A stretch of 64,000 nucleotides of DNA from Pseudomonadales bacterium (GTDB lineage: Bacteria > Pseudomonadota > Gammaproteobacteria > Pseudomonadales > Azotimanducaceae), in NCBI GenBank assembly GCA_016779565.1, contig JADHNJ010000010.1, positions 1 through 64,000 of the forward strand, in the 5' to 3' direction. The position numbers and the translations under genes were made by a program. The notes under the pieces were generated by a model. The model was not told where the DNA came from and ran no database searches. It was given only the letters and a program-made list of their open reading frames with translations. Shown in pieces: positions 45,029-53,114 of this stretch. How positions within the stretch are numbered: position 1 is the first letter of the stretch; every line of letters starts with the position of its first letter.

Positions 45029-47857
45029 ATGAAAACAGCATCTGAAGAACTCGACCACATTCTTATTAAAGGTGCCCGAGAGCACAACCTTAAGAATATC
45101 GAGGTTAAGATTCCGAAACGGAAAATGGTTGTCCTGACCGGCGTTTCAGGGTCAGGGAAATCTTCTCTTGCCTTTGATACCCTCTATGCTGAGGGGCAGC
45201 GACGATATGTTGAATCGCTCTCGGCCTATGCGCGACAATTTTTAGGTCAAATGGAAAAGCCTAAATACGATACCATCCGAGGACTCTCGCCAACCATTTC
45301 AATTGAACAGAAAACCACCAGCCGAAACCCCAGATCGACCGTTGGCACGATCACGGAAATCTCTGACTATTTAAGGGTTTTGTTTGCCCGGGTTGGGCAT
45401 CAGCATTGTCATCAGTGTCAAAAACCCGTTGCAGGGCAAACCGCTGAGAAAATCGTTCTAGAACTCATGAAGGCGCCAGAAGGCACGCGCGTTAATTTAA
45501 TGCAATCACTACTGGTTAATCGCAAAGGTGAGCACCGAGAGCTGATTGATTCAGCTCGGGCCCAAGGTTTTGTGCGGTTACGAGTCAACGGCAGTATTCA
45601 GCGCTTAGACGAAATCACGTCATTTGATAAACGAAAAAAACATACCGTTGAGCTGATAACCGATCGGCTGGTGATTCGTCCTGACGTCAAAGACCGTCTC
45701 ACCGAAAGCGTAGAGCAAACGCTGCGTATGGGCGGGGGCATTTTACTGGCACAAATTGGCGATCAAGATCGAATATTTTCGGAGCACCTAGCTTGTGCGC
45801 CATGCGGGATTTCTTTCCCGGCGCTGTCGCCCCAGTCATTTTCATTTAACAGCCCACAGGGCATGTGTTTAGCTTGTAACGGTCTCGGCACCCAAGTTGC
45901 CTTTGATCCCGACCTGATTATTCCAGACGATCAGTTATCCATTCGTGACGGCGCGCTCAAACCTGTTGGCCGAATCGACGACGAGAGCCGGTCCATCAGC
46001 GCTTTGTTCCATCGTCAAATGTTTCAATATTTAAAAATCCCCATGACCAAGCCCTTTAAGAAGTTAACCGCTGCACAGCGTAAAACCATTTTTTATGGCA
46101 CTGGGGATAAACGCTACAAGATCAACTGGGGCTCTCATGGAACCAGCAACTCGCGTTACGAGGGCTTACTTAACCGACTGATGCGGCGTTTCAGGAACAC
46201 GCGTTCGGAGGGCATGAAGCGCTGGTATGCGCAATTTCTCGCCAATACCCCCTGCGATGTCTGTCAGGGAGACCGGTTGCGCGAAGAATCTGCCGCTGTC
46301 AAAGTCGCTGGGCGAAGCCTAATCGAAGTATCTGCGATGACCATCGAGGAAGCTTTGGGTTTTTTTGAACAAATCGCCTTAAAGGGTGCTGATGCGGAAA
46401 TCGCGCAGGAATTGCTTAAAGAAATCAAAGGCCGGTTAGGATTTTTAAACGCTGTGGGATTGTCTTACTTATCGCTAAACCGACTTGGGCCCACGCTTTC
46501 AGGCGGCGAGTCCCAGCGTATCCGATTGGCGAGTCAAGTAGGCTCTGAACTTTCTGGCGTCATCTATATCTTGGATGAACCCAGTATCGGCCTTCACCAA
46601 CGAGACAATGAGCGACTGCTAAACACTCTGTTAAAAATGCGAGACATTGGTAACACAGTCATTGTTGTCGAACATGATGAAGATACTATTCGTGCGGCTG
46701 ATCATGTCATCGACTTCGGCCCCGGCGCCGGCACCCAGGGCGGCGGCGTGATTCACGCCGGCAGTCCCAAAGCGCTGCTGAAGAACAGAAAGTCACTAAC
46801 CGGTGATTACTTGGCAGGGCGGAAATCTATCCCGATACGAGAAGTCCCTAGAGTTGCCAGTGGCATGATTGAAGTCAAAGGCGCGCGCGAAAATAATCTG
46901 AAGGACCTAACGGTAAGCTTCCCCCTGGGTATGCTTGTCGCAGTCACTGGGGTTTCTGGAGCCGGCAAGTCTACGCTGGTTAACGATATTTTATATCCGG
47001 CTATGGCCCGGCATTTTCATGGCAGCCAGGCAAAAATAGGCAAACATCAATCGATTAGTGGGCTTGACCAGATTGACAAAGTTGTCGCTATTGACCAAAA
47101 GCCCATTGGCCGAACTCCGAGAAGTAACCCGGTTACCTACATCAAAGTTTTCGATGAAATTCGGAAATTTTTCGCGCTTCTACCTGAGGCTAGGGTCAGA
47201 GGGTACAGCCCAGGACGCTTTTCGTTCAACGTCAAGGGGGGGCGCTGCGAATCCTGTCAGGGTGATGGCGTCCGAAAAATTGAAATGCATTTCTTATCCG
47301 ATGTGTATGTTAAATGTGAGGCTTGTGACGGCAGTCGCTTCAATGAAGCAACCCTTGAGGTTAAGTATAAAGGAAAGTCCATCGCGGACATTCTTGCTAT
47401 GACGATCGCCGATGCCGTTCGGCATTTTTCTGAGCACCCAAAAATTGTCAACCAACTGCAACTACTAGTGGATGTGGGCCTAGATTATTTGGCACTTGGA
47501 CAGCCATCATCAACCTTGTCTGGCGGTGAAGCGCAGCGCATCAAGTTGGCCAGAGAATTGTCTAAACTCGCTACTGGCAAGACCTTCTATATTCTCGATG
47601 AACCAACTACAGGCCTGCATTTTGATGATGTTAGAAAGCTGCTTACTGTGCTAAACCGCTTAATCGAGGCCGGGAACTCTGTCGTGGTTATCGAGCACAA
47701 TTTAGATGTGATCCGAACTTCCGATTGGATCATTGATTTAGGTCCATCAGGGGGCCCCCTAGGCGGTCAATTAATCACCCAAGGAACGCCTAGGGCAGTA
47801 TCCAGATGCAAGGAAAGCGATACCGGGCGCTACCTCAAACCCTACTATCCGGTGTGA
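45029..47857 (+). CDS. uvrA: Excinuclease ABC subunit A
   Basis: A 942-residue protein, the normal size of UvrA, the damage-recognition ATPase of nucleotide excision repair. The start is ATG 45029 with AAGGA six bases upstream; an ATG at 44954 would add 25 unrelated residues. Visible are Walker A GVSGSGKSS, zinc module CAPC...CLAC, first signature LSGGESQRIRLA plus YILDEPSIGLH, second Walker A GVSGAGKST, zinc module CESC...CEAC, and second signature LSGGEAQRIKLA plus YILDEPTTGLH. No neighbouring ssb or uvrB is present and no LexA-type box was seen upstream. Confidence 0.97.
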   Translation: MKTASEELDHILIKGAREHNLKNIEVKIPKRKMVVLTGVSGSGKSSLAFDTLYAEGQRRYVESLSAYARQFLGQMEKPKYDTIRGLSPTISIEQKTTSRNPRSTVGTITEISDYLRVLFARVGHQHCHQCQKPVAGQTAEKIVLELMKAPEGTRVNLMQSLLVNRKGEHRELIDSARAQGFVRLRVNGSIQRLDEITSFDKRKKHTVELITDRLVIRPDVKDRLTESVEQTLRMGGGILLAQIGDQDRIFSEHLACAPCGISFPALSPQSFSFNSPQGMCLACNGLGTQVAFDPDLIIPDDQLSIRDGALKPVGRIDDESRSISALFHRQMFQYLKIPMTKPFKKLTAAQRKTIFYGTGDKRYKINWGSHGTSNSRYEGLLNRLMRRFRNTRSEGMKRWYAQFLANTPCDVCQGDRLREESAAVKVAGRSLIEVSAMTIEEALGFFEQIALKGADAEIAQELLKEIKGRLGFLNAVGLSYLSLNRLGPTLSGGESQRIRLASQVGSELSGVIYILDEPSIGLHQRDNERLLNTLLKMRDIGNTVIVVEHDEDTIRAADHVIDFGPGAGTQGGGVIHAGSPKALLKNRKSLTGDYLAGRKSIPIREVPRVASGMIEVKGARENNLKDLTVSFPLGMLVAVTGVSGAGKSTLVNDILYPAMARHFHGSQAKIGKHQSISGLDQIDKVVAIDQKPIGRTPRSNPVTYIKVFDEIRKFFALLPEARVRGYSPGRFSFNVKGGRCESCQGDGVRKIEMHFLSDVYVKCEACDGSRFNEATLEVKYKGKSIADILAMTIADAVRHFSEHPKIVNQLQLLVDVGLDYLALGQPSSTLSGGEAQRIKLARELSKLATGKTFYILDEPTTGLHFDDVRKLLTVLNRLIEAGNSVVVIEHNLDVIRTSDWIIDLGPSGGPLGGQLITQGTPRAVSRCKESDTGRYLKPYYPV

Positions 47858-48115
47858 ATTTCACCCATATTACGGCGGCGAATGAGCCAGAAGAACCCGC
47901 CGGCGTCTGGACTCGATGAGATCATTAATTCGTCATAGCATGGCTGTAATGCATCTCAAGACCGCCATTTTCGCGGGCGACGCGCGGCGCAAGATGAATT
48001 TCATCATCGTCTAGGGTTTAATCATCAACGGGCACCGGTTACTGAAGACCAATTTTAGATCCGCCTGACCGCCTGAAAAAAAAACCAATGTTTAGCTTAC
48101 AAGAGGTAACCAAAC

Positions 48116-48946
48116 GTGACCGACTTTGATCCAGATCTGGTTCCGATTAGACCTGCCGCCACAGTACTGCTTGTCAGCGATACGCCAGCGCTTAAAGTTC
48201 TTATGATGCGGCGCCATGCCAATACAGTATTTGCTGGAGGTATGTGGGTATTCCCCGGGGGAGCGGTTGACCCAGAGGATGCAGAAATACCCACGATTGG
48301 AAAGGTCGAAACCGTCTATCCTGGCGACCTACCGGAAGCCGATGCAGCAAGCCACAGAGCCTACTACGTGGCCGCTATTCGAGAATGTTTTGAGGAGGCT
48401 GGGATTTTGCTCGCTCAGCCTGACTCAAAAGCATCCCAAGAAAACGCTCAGCCATCCTCCCTAGATCTCTATGGGCGCGAAAGAGACCGAATCAATGAAG
48501 GCGCGCTATCTTTTAAAACCTTTTTAGCGGATCACAACTTGATCGCCGACGTCGGTGCCATCCAACCCGTTGCACGCTGGATCACCCCTCTGGGATCCCC
48601 AAAACGTTTCGACGCTAGGTTTTTTCTTGCGGTGAGCCCACCGACGCAGCGCTCCTCTCACGATGCAGGAGAGCTGGTTGATTCGGCATGGATGACGCCC
48701 CAAGAGATACTTGAGAAATTTGAGCAAGGGGAGATGGCCATCATGACCCCAACCCTTCGTATGATCCAAAATTTATCGGCTTTTACCGACACGGAGGACA
48801 TTTTAAATGGACTCGCTGCCTCAGCCGATTATGATCGTATTAGAGTCGACCCTGACAGCCGCGATTTATTGCTGCCAGGTGAGCCTGGCTATTGTGAAGC
48901 TGCAGATAATATCGAAACCGGTTGGGTGCGATTAAAACCGCAATAG
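48116..48946 (+). CDS. Nudix hydrolase (NUDT19-like, CoA-related branch)
   Basis: A 276-residue Nudix protein starting with GTG behind AAGAGG. The box is split by an insertion of about 40 residues, FPGGAVDPEDAE ... RECFEEAGI, as in the peroxisomal NUDT19/RP2p-like group that hydrolyses CoA and acyl-CoA. A C-terminal extension holds IMTPTLRMIQNL. It may control acyl-CoA or CoA levels in a cell with many acyl-CoA enzymes. Single-gene unit, convergent with the PhyH gene. Confidence 0.85.
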   Translation: MTDFDPDLVPIRPAATVLLVSDTPALKVLMMRRHANTVFAGGMWVFPGGAVDPEDAEIPTIGKVETVYPGDLPEADAASHRAYYVAAIRECFEEAGILLAQPDSKASQENAQPSSLDLYGRERDRINEGALSFKTFLADHNLIADVGAIQPVARWITPLGSPKRFDARFFLAVSPPTQRSSHDAGELVDSAWMTPQEILEKFEQGEMAIMTPTLRMIQNLSAFTDTEDILNGLAASADYDRIRVDPDSRDLLLPGEPGYCEAADNIETGWVRLKPQ

Positions 48947-48978
48947 TCAGTCGCCGACGTTCGCTTTAACACCAAAGG

Positions 48979-49890
48979 TTACGCTTGCTCATTTTCAATC
49001 CGGGTCATCCAATAATCGATATCCGCTTGAGGAGATCCCGTCAAATAACGCCAGAGCTTTATTCTATTGATGAGTTCTAGCCGGCCAGTATCCGCCTCGT
49101 ACCAAGGCTCAAGGCGCATAAGACGCTCGGCAACCGGGTCTTGTCGGAGATTATCGCTCCAAAAAATTGGTCGGCTTGCATCGGACTCAAGAGAGAGGTC
49201 CTCATCGTTCCATAGCCTGACCTGAGGACCATTTGGCGCCAGGCGTATTTTGTATAATAAGCGATGGTCAGCCGATCGGTTTGCCCCAGCCCCGTGCCAG
49301 ACACCCATATGAAAGCAATAGATGCTGCCTGCCGGACAGACTATCTGTCGTTGACCCAGAAGATTCTGGTAGCGGGCGATTGCTGCCTCACTGACAACGC
49401 GCAGGTGCGAACCTGGGATGTACCTAGTCCCACCCATCTCAAAAGTCACGGCCTGAGGAAAGTAAAAAAGTTGAATATCGAAAGCTTGCCGAGGATCTAT
49501 CGTCGAATCTTGGTGATTGTGCTGGGCGCGAACTGTCCGGGGATCACCGATACCCTGACCTAGCGTTAAGTGTAAGAAGTGGTGATCGAAACGAGCATCT
49601 GGGCCGACCAAACTATCAATGAGTCCCGCCACCTTCGGAAGACTAAATATTTCTTTCAGGATATGGCCGTCCCTGAAAGCAGCCCCAAAAGATACGCCCG
49701 GCGAGACCTTAGGAAGGACTTCGCTGGGCAATAGCAAGCGATAGGCCTCCGTTATTGAAGCGGGTTTTGGGGTCAGCACCTGCTCAGCCTCGTCGATAAA
49801 CCGTCGGTTCAAGGCATCGGGCACCAAACCTTCAAAACCTAGAACGCCTGCCGCGACGAACTCGGCCATCTGAGCCGATGTTAGCTTCAT
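48979..49890 (-). CDS. Phytanoyl-CoA dioxygenase (PhyH) family protein
   Basis: A 303-residue Fe(II)/2-oxoglutarate oxygenase. Iron ligands are His126-x-Asp128 (HNHQDSTID) and His199 (VWHGAGANRS), with Arg210 as possible 2-oxoglutarate contact; MGGTRYIPGSHLRV (152-165) is the core motif. Its start codon overlaps the stop of the upstream 112-residue protein gene (ATGA), so translation is coupled. Substrate unknown; it is the third PhyH protein in the window, yet only distantly similar to the other two. Confidence 0.85.
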   Translation of the reverse strand: MKLTSAQMAEFVAAGVLGFEGLVPDALNRRFIDEAEQVLTPKPASITEAYRLLLPSEVLPKVSPGVSFGAAFRDGHILKEIFSLPKVAGLIDSLVGPDARFDHHFLHLTLGQGIGDPRTVRAQHNHQDSTIDPRQAFDIQLFYFPQAVTFEMGGTRYIPGSHLRVVSEAAIARYQNLLGQRQIVCPAGSIYCFHMGVWHGAGANRSADHRLLYKIRLAPNGPQVRLWNDEDLSLESDASRPIFWSDNLRQDPVAERLMRLEPWYEADTGRLELINRIKLWRYLTGSPQADIDYWMTRIENEQA

Positions 49891-50225
49891 GAACTCGTCA
49901 TCTCAGCCTCAGCACGCCTGGACGCGCCGCCTGCGGTGCCAACAGTTTCTGGGTCTGGCAAGGTTATCCACTGTTCGAACCAGAATTCATACTTTAGATA
50001 GCTCGTTTGGAACTCTATTCCCGGTGGATGGGGTAACAAGGGCGATGCCTGAAATAAGCGCCAACCATCCTCCAGGGCCGCAACCCCAGTCTTGTAGGGC
50101 GGACTACGCTCATCTCCGGTCATCGAAGTGCCTCCCAAGCCATCGTACTGCGCCCAGCCGATCACCGCGGTATCTAACGCCGAGGTTGCTAGATAGAGCA
50201 CTAAAATTTTTTGACGCTGCGCCAT
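49887..50225 (-). CDS. Small conserved hypothetical protein coupled to PhyH
   Basis: A 112-residue soluble protein. The core, VIGWAQYDG (22-30), ALEDGWRLFQ (50-59) and EFQTSYLKYEFWFE (71-84), matches a group of small conserved hypothetical proteins that I recall from gammaproteobacterial genomes; no function is known. It overlaps the PhyH gene by 4 bp, so equimolar or ordered synthesis is likely. It could be a partner, substrate-binding subunit or regulator of the oxygenase. Confidence 0.75.
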   Translation of the reverse strand: MAQRQKILVLYLATSALDTAVIGWAQYDGLGGTSMTGDERSPPYKTGVAALEDGWRLFQASPLLPHPPGIEFQTSYLKYEFWFEQWITLPDPETVGTAGGASRRAEAEMTSS

Positions 50226-50399
50226 AAACAGGTCCCATTGATCGCTTCTAAAGCTAACCGGCTACTGCTACCGACCATTTCGACCACTCAATATTACCGA
50301 AAATTGGCTGGTGTCGCCGGAAAAAATGATTAAAAATGACTTGAAAATGAAGAAATAATGAATAATATCCCTCGCTCAAACTCAAAAGGACCACTCAAC

Positions 50400-51185
50400 A
50401 TGCGTGGACTACTCTGCCTTTGGCTGATTCTATTGCCTTCATCTGTGCTCGCCAACACTGCCTGGCAACATCCTCTCGAAGACTTGGCAATCCCCCAGGT
50501 CGGGCCCAAACCCGCTTTCAAAGAAATGGTGGACGTTGCTAAAAAGAAGGCCGCGTTCTTCGGATATCTCACGCCACAAGTACACGCTGCCAACGAGCGC
50601 ATTGTGCGGGATCGAGCACAATTGTTGTTACTTGAAGATAGCCTGATCGCCGGTAATCTGCCGACTCCAGCGCAAGCTCAATTGGTCAATAAACTGTCGC
50701 GAAGATATAAGCTTAATGCCGAAGGGACCTCTATCAGCCTTGAGCGACTACAAGCCTTGCTGGCAAGGGTCGATATTTTACCAATCTCTTTAGTGCTAGC
50801 CCAAGCGGCGAACGAAAGTGGTTGGGGCACCTCTCGCTTTGCTATGGACGCGAATAATTATTTTGGCATGTGGTGCTATCAAAAGGGCTGTGGGTTGCGT
50901 CCGCTTCATCGAGACGCTGGACGAAATCACGAAGTCAAAGCTTTTGATACCGTGTTTGAAAACATCGAAGCCTACCTGCTCAATATCAATACCCATCGGG
51001 CTTATTTGCCTCTAAGAGATTTACGCCAGACCTTGCGCGATCTCGATGCGCCTCTACGCGGCGTGCTGCTGGCGGAAGGTCTTGTCGCTTACTCGAGCCG
51101 CGGCGAGGCTTATGTGTCAGACATTCAGCAATTAATTACGGCGAACGATCTCGAGCAACTACAAATTGAGCTTGTGAGTAATTAA
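50400..51185 (+). CDS. Bax-like periplasmic glucosaminidase-domain protein
   Basis: A 261-residue exported protein starting at ATG 50400, which gives a classic signal peptide MRGLLCLWLILLPSSVLA-NT and has AAAAGGA ten bases upstream; an ATG at 50358 would extend it. The lysozyme-like glucosaminidase domain includes AQAANESGWGTSRFA with the catalytic Glu139, NNYFGMWCY, and the C-terminal SRGEAYVSDIQQLI. Family proteins cleave peptidoglycan glycans. Disulfide-capable Cys pair CYQKGC. It precedes a gene of unknown function on the same strand with 18 bp between. Confidence 0.85.
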   Translation: MRGLLCLWLILLPSSVLANTAWQHPLEDLAIPQVGPKPAFKEMVDVAKKKAAFFGYLTPQVHAANERIVRDRAQLLLLEDSLIAGNLPTPAQAQLVNKLSRRYKLNAEGTSISLERLQALLARVDILPISLVLAQAANESGWGTSRFAMDANNYFGMWCYQKGCGLRPLHRDAGRNHEVKAFDTVFENIEAYLLNINTHRAYLPLRDLRQTLRDLDAPLRGVLLAEGLVAYSSRGEAYVSDIQQLITANDLEQLQIELVSN

Positions 51186-51203
51186 ACCCTCGCATCAAGC
51201 TTG

Positions 51204-51776
51204 ATGCCAAGGAAAGTCCTTTTGCGACAATACCACCTCTACCAAGTTCGCAACGTGTCCAATGCCGAGCCCGTTGCGGCTTTGCAAACCGCACTCTCTG
51301 ACTTTGACGGAACGCTGATCGGGTTGTTCAAGGGACTACTTGGCTTGCCGAATACCGATTTTTTCGTCCTAGTGCTCTCTACGGGCAATCGAATCAAGCT
51401 TCCCGAGAATTTTGAGGTCGTCGCACAACACGACCTGAGCGCCACCTTAAGACCACAACATCATCAGCCATTTACTCAAGACGGCGTCTACGTGTTCAGA
51501 TTCTGGACCCTTCCGGGCGACCATGTCGACGAGGTGGTTCGATTATCCGGATTAGCGTGGGAAACCTTTGAAACCGATTTTGCCACTGAGGTTAAAGCGC
51601 TTTTTCGGCAGACCAACGCCGAGACTGAGGAAACGGCAGTACTGATTACCTGGTATCAAGACTTCTCCACTTGGGAGGAGTCTCGATATCCCGCAATCGA
51701 TGCCGTTCGTTACTTTAGCGCTAGAGCGAAACTCATCAATCGCGCTTTACCCATCGCGACCCGACTTGTCCTTTAA
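51204..51776 (+). CDS. Uncharacterised protein, possibly NIPSNAP-like
   Basis: A 190-residue soluble protein from ATG 51204, a TTG just upstream being less likely. The C-terminal block EESRYPAIDAVRYFSARAKLINRALPIATRLVL and the YQVRN start fit a dimeric alpha/beta-barrel such as NIPSNAP/EthD-type proteins, but no diagnostic residue is seen. It follows the Bax-like gene closely and converges with the ADP-ribose pyrophosphatase gene with a 4-bp overlap. Function unknown. Confidence 0.55.
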   Translation: MPRKVLLRQYHLYQVRNVSNAEPVAALQTALSDFDGTLIGLFKGLLGLPNTDFFVLVLSTGNRIKLPENFEVVAQHDLSATLRPQHHQPFTQDGVYVFRFWTLPGDHVDEVVRLSGLAWETFETDFATEVKALFRQTNAETEETAVLITWYQDFSTWEESRYPAIDAVRYFSARAKLINRALPIATRLVL

Positions 51777-52324
51777 GCCAGCGCACGCTGATGCAAGTAA
51801 CGCCACAAAGTCGCAGCAACCAACGCGTGATCGATCTCTCCTGATAGCAGACGAGCACTCAACTCAGCGACTGGTACCAAGACGACTTCCGTTTCCTCGG
51901 TGGCCGTATTCTGGATTGCGCGAATCGGTTTGACGTTCTCAGCAACAAAGGTGTGCAACCGATTATTAAAAATTGCAGGATTGGGATTCAGAACCCCAAG
52001 CGACTTCAGGTCATTAGCCTCAAAGCCAGATTCCTCTAGACATTCCCTAGCAGCGGCCACCGCGGGTAATTCTCCCGGATCCACCATACCACCCGGTATT
52101 TCTAAAGATATTGCCGCACTGCCATGCCGATACTGGCGTACAAATACTACTTGCTGATCGACAGTGATCGGTAAAACGTTCACCCAGTCAACACTCTCGA
52201 ACACGTAAAAAGGATGTGTTTGCCCGGTTTTTGGCGATACGGCGCTGACTTCAGCGACCGATAATATTTTTAGATCAACGAGGGTTTTCCGACCAACCTT
52301 GGACCAAGACTTAATTTCCGACAT
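51773..52324 (-). CDS. Nudix hydrolase, ADP-ribose pyrophosphatase-like
   Basis: A 183-residue Nudix enzyme. The box GGMVDPGELPAVAAARECLE, continuing ESGF (79-101), is intact (Gx5Ex7REx2EExG). The context QVVFVRQYRHG and LEIPGG is characteristic of ADP-ribose/ADP-sugar pyrophosphatases. Its ATG starts at the base after the SDR stop codon (TAAATG), so the two are in one operon. Confidence 0.9.
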   Translation of the reverse strand: MSEIKSWSKVGRKTLVDLKILSVAEVSAVSPKTGQTHPFYVFESVDWVNVLPITVDQQVVFVRQYRHGSAAISLEIPGGMVDPGELPAVAAARECLEESGFEANDLKSLGVLNPNPAIFNNRLHTFVAENVKPIRAIQNTATEETEVVLVPVAELSARLLSGEIDHALVAATLWRYLHQRALA

Positions 52325-53026
52325 TTAACTTAAGCCTCTGACCGGAACCGACGCCCCATGAATTGCACTGGCGGCATCCGAAGCTAAAAACCCAATCACC
52401 TCAGCGAGCTTTTCAGGTGGCACCCAAGTCGAAAAATCTGCATCTGGCATATCCGAACGATTCCTAGGGGTATCAATGACACCGGGCATAACACAATTGA
52501 CATTCACCCCTGATGCCTTGACCTCCTCGGAGAGACTTTCGGTCAGCCTAATCGTTGCCGACTTCGAAGCCAAATAAGCGCCCATATACGCTTGCCCTTG
52601 GATTGCCGCAGCTGCGCCAACGTTAATCACCTTACCCCGACCACGGGCAACCATTGCTGGCACTAATTTTTGAGTCATATAGATGACAGACTTAGTATTT
52701 AGATTAAACAAGAAATCCCAAGCAGCATCTTGAATATCGTAGACGGCCTCACCCATTTGAAATCCGCCAGCGATATTACACAGAACAGATACCTGCCCGT
52801 CATTGTCCAAGAGCCTGCTGGTCAGGCTTAGGCAATCCGATCGATCTGTGAGATCACATGCGATGGGCTGACAACGACTATCAGCCTCGGGGAAGGCCTC
52901 TTCCAGCAAAGTCTCTGAATAGTCGATGGCAACCACCTTGGCGCCACCCCTCAGGAAGTAATGCGTTACTGCTCGTCCTAATCCGCCGGCGGCACCGGTG
53001 ACAACCACCGTTTCATGATTAAACAT
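52325..53026 (-). CDS. Short-chain dehydrogenase/reductase with atypical active site
   Basis: A 233-residue classical-type SDR starting at ATG 53026, which has GGAG eight bases upstream; a 32-residue longer frame would overlap the divergent gene. Rossmann motif TGAAGGLG (10-17), CNIAGG instead of NNAG, and YLASK with Tyr151/Lys155. The usual catalytic Ser 13 residues before the Tyr is Ala138 (INVGAAAAIQ), so catalysis may be impaired or unusual. It is transcribed with the Nudix gene downstream and is divergent from the molybdopterin enzyme. Confidence 0.85.
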   Translation of the reverse strand: MFNHETVVVTGAAGGLGRAVTHYFLRGGAKVVAIDYSETLLEEAFPEADSRCQPIACDLTDRSDCLSLTSRLLDNDGQVSVLCNIAGGFQMGEAVYDIQDAAWDFLFNLNTKSVIYMTQKLVPAMVARGRGKVINVGAAAAIQGQAYMGAYLASKSATIRLTESLSEEVKASGVNVNCVMPGVIDTPRNRSDMPDADFSTWVPPEKLAEVIGFLASDAASAIHGASVPVRGLS

Positions 53027-53114
53027 CAATGTCTCCAAGATCTTGAAATCCTCGATGCTAAAGGCTTTACTCAGGGAAACCAAGTCGCATCGCCTTACCC
53101 AGGACCCTGCCGTT

